DNA from: Gammaproteobacteria bacterium
GTDB taxonomy: Bacteria; Pseudomonadota; Gammaproteobacteria; Chromatiales; Chromatiaceae
Assembly (NCBI GenBank): GCA_020445255.1
Contig: JAGRGY010000020.1
Location: forward strand, 1,493 to 34,477
Length of the DNA: 32,985 nucleotides
Reading direction: 5' to 3'
Part shown: positions 8,900 to 16,257 of the stretch, piece after piece
How positions within the stretch are numbered: the stretch's first letter is position 1
Layout of the letters: every line of letters starts with the position of its first letter
Translations under genes and position numbers: made by a program
The notes under the pieces: generated by a model
The model's input: only the letters and a program-made list of their open reading frames with translations
The model's database searches: none
Told to the model about the DNA's origin: nothing

Positions 8900-8927
8900 A
8901 AAAAACGAGGGGGCCTTTCAGCCCCCT
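8900..8927 (-). terminator. Rho-independent terminator after the cysteine-rich gene
   Basis: Read on the minus strand, AGGGGGC (8927-8921), a 6-nt loop and GCCCCCT (8914-8908) form a perfect 7-bp stem, followed two bases later by six T residues (8905-8900). It lies 57 bp after the stop of the cysteine-rich gene and about 95 bp before the RND-CNBD start, so it should separate the FecR-barrel/cysteine-rich unit from the exporter gene. Confidence 0.85.
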
Positions 8928-8983
8928 GTCACCTTCAGCGGCGGGTCACCCGACCCGCCGCCATGCGCCAGCACGATCATAGA

Positions 8984-9931
8984 TCAGGGGCAATACTGGT
9001 AGCTGTAGGTATAGCCACCGTACAGCGGGCCGACCGTTATCGTGTAGCAGTTCGATCCCGTCGTGACGTCGATCTGCGCGTGCAGACTCTTCTTCTTCGG
9101 ACTGGGGATGAAGGTGTCAGCTCCGCGACCAGCACAATACGGCTCGGCGCTGCCCGTCTCACACACCCTGTTTTCCCAGTTCCAGCAGTACTTCAGGTCC
9201 TTGTCGGAACCTGCCGGATCCGGATATTCCCATTCGCACTGTGCGCAGGACAAGGGCAGCTCCCCGTTCGCATTGGGCGTACAGTTTTCCGGCACGTCGC
9301 GTGCAACGCACTCGTTGACGCACTGGTGCTGCCCTTCGCCGCCGCCGGCACACACCGCGACGCCTTCGGTGCCATCCTCGAAGAAGGACTTTGTGTATCC
9401 AAACGCCACGTCGAACGTATCGTCGTTGGTGTTGTCACCGTAGGCGTCGAATGTCGCCGTACATCCGTCGGCGAACGTACTGAACGGTTCCGGTGGTGGA
9501 GGCGGCGCTGCCGCCGTCTTGACGCCGTCGGCGCAGATCGTGACGTAGATAGCGGCGCCCCCGTCACTGGTTGAAAGGCCCTGACCTCCGCTTGGTTGCC
9601 CGGCATAGGTGTAGTTGCAGCGCTTGCCACTGTTTCTCGCGACACTGATCAGGTCGACGTCGGCGGGCCGACCGTCGGCCTCCACGTCGGCCGTCCAGGT
9701 CACGGTGCCGTCGGCCTGCACGCTGACGTGATAGGCCGAATTCGCCGAGACGTCCGTGAGCGGGCCGCCTGAGGCGGTGACGATCGTGCAGTTGTACGTA
9801 CCGTTACCCGAATCCGACTGGACGCTGTCGGCATTGGTCCCGGCGAGATTGCAGCTCGCATGAGCCAGGCCAGACAGCCCAAATGCCAACGCCACGGCGC
9901 CGGCGTTGCAGATTGTTCCCCTTGCCTTCAT
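8984..9931 (-). CDS. Exported cysteine-rich protein of unknown function
   Basis: I do not recognise a family. The ATG at 9931 has GGGAG 8 nt upstream and opens a clear signal peptide (basic MKAR start, hydrophobic core, cleavage likely after AHA at residue 25). The 315-residue precursor gives a mature protein with 16 cysteines (27, 48, 105, 133, 157, 194, 204, 208, 217, 229, 232, 249, 257, 266, 295, 314), enough for eight disulfides. Residues about 27-140 look like a beta-rich domain. A proline-rich linker (AAAPPPPPEP, about 141-150) follows, then a second cysteine-dense domain. The C-terminus is tyrosine/glycine-rich (GPLYGGYTYSYQYCP). It sits 58 bp downstream of the FecR-TPR-barrel gene on the same strand and ahead of a strong terminator, so the two are probably one transcription unit. 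An outer-membrane-associated or secreted partner of the barrel is an inference. Confidence 0.75.
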   Translation of the reverse strand: MKARGTICNAGAVALAFGLSGLAHASCNLAGTNADSVQSDSGNGTYNCTIVTASGGPLTDVSANSAYHVSVQADGTVTWTADVEADGRPADVDLISVARNSGKRCNYTYAGQPSGGQGLSTSDGGAAIYVTICADGVKTAAAPPPPPEPFSTFADGCTATFDAYGDNTNDDTFDVAFGYTKSFFEDGTEGVAVCAGGGEGQHQCVNECVARDVPENCTPNANGELPLSCAQCEWEYPDPAGSDKDLKYCWNWENRVCETGSAEPYCAGRGADTFIPSPKKKSLHAQIDVTTGSNCYTITVGPLYGGYTYSYQYCP

Positions 9932-9965
9932 TTTTCTGTCTCCCGACACATTGGTCTTTTGTACC

Positions 9966-9990
9966 GCCGCACGCGCTCCTCGCGCGCGGC
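9966..9990 (-). other. Hairpin between the FecR-barrel and cysteine-rich genes
   Basis: GCCGC (9966-9970) pairs with GCGGC (9986-9990) and GCGC (9973-9976) with GCGC (9982-9985), leaving a 2-nt bulge. It overlaps the barrel stop codon, and no T-tract follows. It could tune expression or mRNA processing between the two genes rather than end transcription. Confidence 0.4.
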
Positions 9991-12900
9991 TAGAAACTCA
10001 ACATCAGCCTCCCCATTACCATACGCTCCGGCACATAGGGAGCCACCGACGGCTCGTCTCCGAACTCGCGATAACTGTCATCCTGATACTTGAAGTCCTG
10101 GTCCAGCAGGTTGTGCACCGACACGCTGAACACGCCCATCCTCTGCGGCAGGCGGTATCCCGCCGTTAGGTCGACGACGGTGAAACTGCTGTCCCCCTGC
10201 GGCAGTACCGACGCGGCGGTACGGCTGACGTCCTGCTCGACATGGGTGACACCGAGACCACCGAAGTAGCCCTCGGGATGAAAGTACGCGACCTTTAGCG
10301 GCACACTCACGGTGCGCACCTTTTCCGGCACGATGTTGGCGACCAGCGACGCCGGGTCATTGACGAACCTGTCGTAGACCACCTCGCCAGTCACGGCCCA
10401 CCGGTCGTTCGGCGTCCAGTAAGCGTAGGCGCGATGCGTCCACTCGTCACGATCGTCGAACACCGGGTTGCCGCCGCCGTCGAACGTCACGCTCTTCAGT
10501 TCACGCCGGCTGACCTCGGCGCCGAACGTCGCGTTTTCCATCGCCTGCCAGTCGATGCCAGCCCCGTAACGCGTCGACCGGGTGCCGTCCACGTCGTCGA
10601 AGAACTGATTGAAGCCGGCGACCTGGGTCGGCTCGAGCGTGCGATTGCTGGCCAGCGCCGGCTTGACGACCTTGAACGCCGCAGCACGGATGCGGATGCT
10701 CTTCGCGGCCGCCCATTGCACGCCGAACTTCGGGTTTGTCGTCGTGAAGTCGTAGCTGTCGCCGTCGAAATGTTGCCGGCTGAGCCCGAGCGTCCAGGTG
10801 AATCCACCGTCGGTGTCGATGTTTCCATAGACATAGCCGCGGTTGTCCTCGATGTCCTGATGGACCGTGGTGTTCACGACGGGGATCAGGAAGGGTACCA
10901 GCGGGTTGTCGAGGTTGGTCATCAGTCGGTCGCTGCGATCCACCTCCGTGTGCGCCGCGCCGGCCACCAGGTTGAAACCCATGCCCTGGTAGATGAAGGC
11001 GCCCTCGAACTGGTCGGACGTCGCGTCGGTGCCGGTGTCGTCGATCTGGGTCAGCGGCAGCAGCACAGGCGGCGGCGCCGGGTTGGGCAGAAAGCCGGCG
11101 ATCGACTCGTCGTGCTGTGCGGTCTGTACGTCCTTGTAGTTGTAAAGCAGCAGCAGCTTGGAGCGTGGCGACACATCGACCGTCGCGCCGAGGCGCACGG
11201 AATCGGCATCCAGTGAATTGCGCTGAGCGTCCGAATAGTTCGCCGGATCGAAGTTCAGCGCGAGATCGCCGTAATCGGTATGGCGTTTCTGGAACTCCGC
11301 CTGCACGTTCAGCACCGGTGTGACGGCCACCTGTGCGAACAGGTTGTAGATCTCATGCTGCAGATCGTTGTTGGTGCGGTATCCGTCCGTGTCGTAGCTG
11401 AATGCACCGCCACTCAACGAGAGATTGTCGTATACGCCCGAAACGACGGCCTCGCCGCTGCCTGTGCCGTTGCTGCCCGCGAGACCGGCAAGGCTCGCCT
11501 GTGCACGGTTGCGTTCGAACAGTGGCGTGAACTCGTTGAATCCCGCATTGGCCGGCCCGCCCTGGGTGACGATGTTGAGGTTGGTGTCGCTGAGGCTTGG
11601 CTGAATCGGATTGATGTTCACGCCCTGCAGCATCTGCGCCTGTTGCAGTTCGCTGACGCGCGCGGTCTCGTGACGCGGCGCCGTCCTGTAGGCATCCGAC
11701 AGGAAACGGTGCGCCGAGGCGTTGGCCGGGTCGACTGTCACCGAGCCGACCGCCGAATCGATCGCCGTGTGGCGGAAACCCAGGTCGTTGTAGATGCGTG
11801 CCTGGCTGGTGCCCCTGGCCGCACGGTCCTGGTCCAGCAGCAGCCGACCGCGGTAGACGGCGCGATTGTCGTTGCGATCGATCGCGGCGTCGAGCTCACG
11901 CAGCGCCTCGACCGGGCGGTTCTCCGTCTGCAGGCCGATCGCGTTGTAAAAGTACGCAGTCGGATCCCGGGGGTCGAGTTCCCTGGCGATCTCGTACTGC
12001 TGCGCATCGAGTGGGCCGCGCTTCTCCTCGAAGTAGGCCTTGCCGAGATAGGCCCGCAACAGGGCGTTGTTGGAGTCGAGGGCGACCGCGGCCTCGATGT
12101 CGGCGCGTCCCTGTTCGAGCCGGCCGCGACGGATCTCGGCCAGTCCCAGGCCGAGACGCGGCAGGGGGTCCGCCGAATCCAGCTCGAGTGCGCGCTCGAA
12201 GGCGGGCTGTGCGCGATCCACATCGATCCGCGCGAGCGCGACAAAGCCGAGAATGTTCTGCGTCCGGCTCAATTCCGGTTCGAGTTCCACCGCATGTTCC
12301 GCAGACGCCAATGCCGCCTGCCGATCACCGAGCGCCAGCTGCAGCTCGGCGAGACGCGCCCAGGCGAGACCGCTCTGTGGTGCCTGGCCGACTGCCTGCT
12401 GCAGTGTGTCGCGGGCCGCGGGCAACTGCAGCGTGGCCTGCTGCGCATAGGACAGCGCGATCTTCGCCGCCACGGAGTCCGGGGCCAGTTCGACCGCGCG
12501 GACACCGTCGCCGAGCGCAGCATCGGTTTGATTCAGCGCGACGCCGACGACCGCGCGCAGCGCATGCGCCAGTCCGTCGCCCGGTTCACGCTGCAACATC
12601 GCATCGATGTCGGCGCGCGCCGCCTCGACACGTCCGACCGCAAGCAGCGACGACGCGCGCACCGCGAGGTAGGCGTTGTCGCGGGCGCCGGCCGGAACCC
12701 GCTCCAACGCGGCGAACGCGCAGTGCATATCCCCCGACCGCGAGCAGCGCACGGCATCGGCCAGCTCGCCACGCATGTCGCCGAGGCCGGCGGTGGAAAG
12801 TATCGGCGGGTAGTACAGTGCCCACACGACCTGGTCGCGGGGATCGACAAGCGTGCGTCGCTGCGGGGCCTCTCCGGCCGCGACCCGGGTCGAGTCACCG

Positions 12901-13430
12901 CGATTCAGCGCGACCTCGCCGAGGTCGTTGCTGGCGACCACGACGCCCTCGAACACGGTTATCGCGGTGGCGCCGTCCTCGACGCGCATCGTGAACTCGG
13001 TGCCTTCGATGGAACCGTTTAGGTACGGAGTGTTGACGGTGAGGAAGGTCGGCTTCCGGCTGAACGACTGGAACGCGCCGCGAAGGAGGTCGAGCCACGA
13101 CCGCTCCGATTTCTCTTTGTTGATATCGAGCAGGCGCATCGCCGTGTTCTGATCGATGCGGACTACGGCGTCGTTGATCAACGCGACCGCGGCACGGCTG
13201 CGTTCACCGACGCGGATCGAATCACCTTCGCACAGGTGCCGCGACAGCTTGGCGTCCTGCCAGCGCCCACCCTCGACCGATTGCACCGACACGCTACCTT
13301 CGATCGAGATGAAACGGCCGACTGCCGCGTCGCAGGCCGCCTGCGCGACCCCGGTGACGGTCAACGTCACCAGCGACATGGCGACGCAAAATCGCGCGAA
13401 CAGAGTGCCGCGTTGACTCCAGCTGAGCAT
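9990..13430 (-). CDS. FecR domain - TPR array - outer-membrane beta-barrel fusion protein
   Basis: An 1146-residue exported protein with three parts. A signal peptide (about 1-31, ending VAQA) is followed by a FecR-type domain (about 38-190: GRFISIEGSVSVQ, LCEGDSIRVGERSRAAV, TVNTPYLNGSIEGTEF, TVFEGVVVASN). Next come TPR-like helical repeats (about 225-600), with periodic A-x-x-x-x-x-A-L-E-L-D/E-P units such as AVELAPDSVAAKIAL and ALELDSADPLPRLGLGL. From about 620 to the end, alternating hydrophobic strands resemble a TonB-dependent-receptor barrel: VHNLLDQDFKYQDD is receptor-like and the chain ends in Phe (LMLSF), the usual barrel-insertion signal. I see no plug domain or TonB box. ATG 13430 has GAGGGG 5 nt upstream. 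It is divergent from the CHASE2 cyclase and upstream of the cysteine-rich gene. FecR normally senses receptor state, so one-chain FecR plus barrel suggests sensing or assembly at the outer membrane. Confidence 0.85.
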   Translation of the reverse strand: MLSWSQRGTLFARFCVAMSLVTLTVTGVAQAACDAAVGRFISIEGSVSVQSVEGGRWQDAKLSRHLCEGDSIRVGERSRAAVALINDAVVRIDQNTAMRLLDINKEKSERSWLDLLRGAFQSFSRKPTFLTVNTPYLNGSIEGTEFTMRVEDGATAITVFEGVVVASNDLGEVALNRGDSTRVAAGEAPQRRTLVDPRDQVVWALYYPPILSTAGLGDMRGELADAVRCSRSGDMHCAFAALERVPAGARDNAYLAVRASSLLAVGRVEAARADIDAMLQREPGDGLAHALRAVVGVALNQTDAALGDGVRAVELAPDSVAAKIALSYAQQATLQLPAARDTLQQAVGQAPQSGLAWARLAELQLALGDRQAALASAEHAVELEPELSRTQNILGFVALARIDVDRAQPAFERALELDSADPLPRLGLGLAEIRRGRLEQGRADIEAAVALDSNNALLRAYLGKAYFEEKRGPLDAQQYEIARELDPRDPTAYFYNAIGLQTENRPVEALRELDAAIDRNDNRAVYRGRLLLDQDRAARGTSQARIYNDLGFRHTAIDSAVGSVTVDPANASAHRFLSDAYRTAPRHETARVSELQQAQMLQGVNINPIQPSLSDTNLNIVTQGGPANAGFNEFTPLFERNRAQASLAGLAGSNGTGSGEAVVSGVYDNLSLSGGAFSYDTDGYRTNNDLQHEIYNLFAQVAVTPVLNVQAEFQKRHTDYGDLALNFDPANYSDAQRNSLDADSVRLGATVDVSPRSKLLLLYNYKDVQTAQHDESIAGFLPNPAPPPVLLPLTQIDDTGTDATSDQFEGAFIYQGMGFNLVAGAAHTEVDRSDRLMTNLDNPLVPFLIPVVNTTVHQDIEDNRGYVYGNIDTDGGFTWTLGLSRQHFDGDSYDFTTTNPKFGVQWAAAKSIRIRAAAFKVVKPALASNRTLEPTQVAGFNQFFDDVDGTRSTRYGAGIDWQAMENATFGAEVSRRELKSVTFDGGGNPVFDDRDEWTHRAYAYWTPNDRWAVTGEVVYDRFVNDPASLVANIVPEKVRTVSVPLKVAYFHPEGYFGGLGVTHVEQDVSRTAASVLPQGDSSFTVVDLTAGYRLPQRMGVFSVSVHNLLDQDFKYQDDSYREFGDEPSVAPYVPERMVMGRLMLSF

Positions 13431-13963
13431 ATCCGCCCCTCGAACTCCCCAGCACGCTTGTAAACGCGACCCGGGCGACGGTTAACACGTTTTGCGGCAG
13501 GTCCGGCGGCACTTCCGTTTTCCCCGGCTTACTGGCACGCGCAACCTTCGGCCTTGCCGGCCCCATCGCTCGCATCATTGTTTTCCGACCCGGAAACGGA
13601 CGACCGCGGATCGTGACGTGAATCGTGCCGATTCTGCAGGTTTGCCGTTTGAAAATAAAGCCGTCCAGTGCGCCGCACGATGCACGCCAATGCCTCGGTC
13701 CAGGTCGCCTCGCGAGCATCACCACAATGGTGCGGCGACTGAAGCTGCAGAGTGACGAAAAGCCGACAGAATCCCGGAGCTGCACGGCGTCGCTGCCGCC
13801 AACGGCGACTTCCCCTCGCGCACGCCAACCCGCGCTATCATTCGCTGCCGATTTCGAGCACACGTGACGTCACCGAACCACCCTCCGAGCGAGACGCCGT
13901 TTCACCGGGCATGCAGCAATCGCCGTGTACAACCATCGGGCGCGAAAGGCGCACTAGGATGCG
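13431..13963. promoter_or_regulatory. Divergent control region between FecR-barrel and cyclase genes
   Basis: This 533-bp gap must hold promoters for both divergent genes. It contains a perfect 10-bp palindrome, GTGACGTCAC (13864-13873), about 90 bp before the cyclase start, and an AT-richer stretch around 13650-13662 (TTTGAAAATAAAG). I found no CRP-like TGTGA-N6-TCACA site and no confident -35/-10 pair. Reading frames inside the gap look like shadows. Confidence 0.4.
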
Positions 13964-16195
13964 ATGCGTCGCTGGCTGATCGCTACGGCCCTGGGCCTGC
14001 TGGTCGGGCTCACAGGGATCGCGCTCAGCCTGTCGCCGCTCGGCGCACCGCTGGAGCAGTCGGTCGGCCTGAACTGGCTGTTCGCCGTGCGCGGACCCGC
14101 GCAGCCGCCGCAGAATGTCGCCATCGTCGCTATCGACAGCCGCACCGGCGACCAGCTCGATCTCCCGGCACAGCCGCGCGACTGGCCGCGCACGGTGCAC
14201 GGCCGGCTCGTCGATGCCCTGGTCGAACGCGGCGCAGCGGTGATCGTATTCGACGTGCACTTTGGCAGGGCCAAGGATGCTGACGCGGACCGGACGTTCG
14301 TCGATGCGGTCAGGCGCGCCGGGAACGTCGTTCTGGTCGAGCTGCTGACCGGAAAGCGGCAGCCGATCACCGATACGGCAGGGCGCGATGTCGGGTTGGT
14401 GTGGGCGGAGGAACTGGTGCCGCCGTTCGCCGAACTCGCCGCTTCAGCCGCGGGCCTGGCGACGTTCCCCCTGCCCAAAGAGGGTGCGGCCGTATACCAG
14501 TTCTGGAGCTTCAAGGAGAGCGCCAACCAGGCCCCGACGATGCCGGCCGTCGCACTGCAGCTGTATGCACGCGATACGGCGAGGTCGCTGACCGGGCGCG
14601 CGCGAAAGTTGTCTCCGTCGGACGCCGAGAATCTGCCCGATCCCGACATGGCGTTCAACGACGCCCGGGAACTGCGCCGGCTGATGCGTGGATTGCGGAT
14701 GATCTATCGGCAGGCCGACGCATCTTTCCCGGCAGACGGATCGCCACCGTTGACATCGCAGTCGACGCTCGAACAGTCCGTCGCGGCGATGTACGCGGGC
14801 GACGCGCACCCCTACCTCAATTTCTACGGCCCGCCGCACACGATTGCCACCGTGCCGTATCAATCCGTGATCCGCGGCACCGATCCGAACCTCGCGGCCG
14901 ACGCCATGGATTTCCGCGGCAAGGTCGTGTTCGTCGGCTATTCCGACTACTACGACCCCGGGCAGCCCGACCGGTTCTACACCGTATACACGCGCAACGA
15001 CGGTGTCGACCTGAGTGGCGTGGAGATCGCCGCCACCGCGTTCGCCAACCTGGCCACCCAGCGCACGCTGGCACCGCTCGGACCGTGGACGGCCATGTTG
15101 CTGGTGTTCAGCTTTGGCCTGCTGCTGGGTTCGCTGATCTACCTGTTGAATGCCTACATCGGTGTGACGCTGGCACTGCTGATCGCGGCGGCTTACATGG
15201 CGGTAGCGCAGACGCTTTTCAACGCGCACGCCATCGTCGTTCCGGTCGCGACCCCGCTGCTGGTCCTGACACCGCTGGCGCTGATCGTCGGCCTGCTCGG
15301 CCAGTACCTGCTCGAGCGCCGGCGCGGTCAGCGCATCAGCGAGGCGATCCACAACTACCTGCCGGACGAGGTCGTGCGCGGCCTGTCGGAAAACCGCCTC
15401 AACCCGAACCAGCTGAACCGCGTCGTCTACGGCACCTGCCTGGCGACCGACATGGCGGGTTTTTCGAGCATCGCCGAACGCATGCAGCCGGGCGAACTCG
15501 CGGATTTCCTCAACGACTACTTCGAAACGCTGGCCACGCCGCTCAAGCGACACGGCGTACACATCACCGAGTTTCGCGCCGATGCGATCATGTGCGCGTG
15601 GACGGCCGACAGTGCGTCCGCCGAGCCGCGCCGCAAGGCACTGCTGGCCGCGTTGGACGCCGGCAAGGCGATGGACGACTTCCGCCAGCGGCACACGAAC
15701 TTTGGCGCACAACTCAGAATCGGGCTCGAAGCCGGCCAGGTCTACGTCGGACACGCCGGCGGCGGCGGTCGATACGTGTACAGCATCGTCGGCGATTCGG
15801 CCAACACGGCGTCGCGTGTCGAGGGACTGAACAAGCACGTCGGCACACAGGTGCTGGCAACCGGAAGCGTCATCGAGGGATTCGAAAATCTGTTGACGCG
15901 TTACCTGGGCGACTTCCAGTTCGCCAACAAGTCCGAATCCACACCGGTATACGAGGTGCTGTGCAAACTCGAACACGCGAGCGAAGACCAGCACCGCCTG
16001 TGCGCGGCATTCGCGAACGCACTCGACACCTATATGGCCGGGGAATGGGAGCATGCGGCGTTCGCCTTCGAACAGATCATCGCGGAAAGCGGCGAGGACG
16101 GCCCATCCCGGTTCTTCGCGGCACGCTGCCGGCGCTTCATGTCCGACGCCACACCCCCGGAAAACCCGCGCGTGATCCGCATGGACATGAAATGA
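13964..16195 (+). CDS. CHASE2-domain membrane class III nucleotide cyclase
   Basis: A 743-residue sensor cyclase. Residues 1-24 form an N-terminal membrane anchor. Residues about 35-365 are a periplasmic CHASE2 domain (NVAIVAIDSRTGDQL, VIVFDVHFGRA, DFRGKVVFVGYSD, GVEIAATAFANL). Three predicted membrane spans follow (about 375-396, 398-416, 424-446), then a class III cyclase domain (about 485-665). The metal-binding Asp residues are D496 (ATDMAGFSSIAE) and D540 (EFRADAIMCAW), and the ribose/transition-state Asn-Arg are N614 and R618 (GDSANTASRVEG). The purine-selecting positions read by eye are Glu536 and Ser607, not the Lys/Asp of typical adenylate cyclases; Glu is the guanylate-cyclase-like residue. 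The product could therefore be cAMP or cGMP. The ATG at 13964 has AGG 5 nt upstream. SulP-STAS-CNBD follows 62 bp downstream on the same strand, so enzyme and a likely cyclic-nucleotide target may share an mRNA. Confidence 0.9.
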   Translation: MRRWLIATALGLLVGLTGIALSLSPLGAPLEQSVGLNWLFAVRGPAQPPQNVAIVAIDSRTGDQLDLPAQPRDWPRTVHGRLVDALVERGAAVIVFDVHFGRAKDADADRTFVDAVRRAGNVVLVELLTGKRQPITDTAGRDVGLVWAEELVPPFAELAASAAGLATFPLPKEGAAVYQFWSFKESANQAPTMPAVALQLYARDTARSLTGRARKLSPSDAENLPDPDMAFNDARELRRLMRGLRMIYRQADASFPADGSPPLTSQSTLEQSVAAMYAGDAHPYLNFYGPPHTIATVPYQSVIRGTDPNLAADAMDFRGKVVFVGYSDYYDPGQPDRFYTVYTRNDGVDLSGVEIAATAFANLATQRTLAPLGPWTAMLLVFSFGLLLGSLIYLLNAYIGVTLALLIAAAYMAVAQTLFNAHAIVVPVATPLLVLTPLALIVGLLGQYLLERRRGQRISEAIHNYLPDEVVRGLSENRLNPNQLNRVVYGTCLATDMAGFSSIAERMQPGELADFLNDYFETLATPLKRHGVHITEFRADAIMCAWTADSASAEPRRKALLAALDAGKAMDDFRQRHTNFGAQLRIGLEAGQVYVGHAGGGGRYVYSIVGDSANTASRVEGLNKHVGTQVLATGSVIEGFENLLTRYLGDFQFANKSESTPVYEVLCKLEHASEDQHRLCAAFANALDTYMAGEWEHAAFAFEQIIAESGEDGPSRFFAARCRRFMSDATPPENPRVIRMDMK

Positions 16196-16257
16196 CGCTG
16201 CCGGACCACCCGATTCCCGGGCTCAATCCTGTCCGCGCTTAGAACGATCGCCGCACG

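Noticed and set aside
11280..13022. 580-codon plus-strand frame opposite the FecR-TPR region
   Set aside because: Shadow of the real minus-strand gene; composition is Arg/Gln/Val-rich and shows no domain.
16191..16242. 16-codon ORF starting in an ATGA overlap with the cyclase stop
   Set aside because: Too short and without a family; the ATGA overlap is probably chance.
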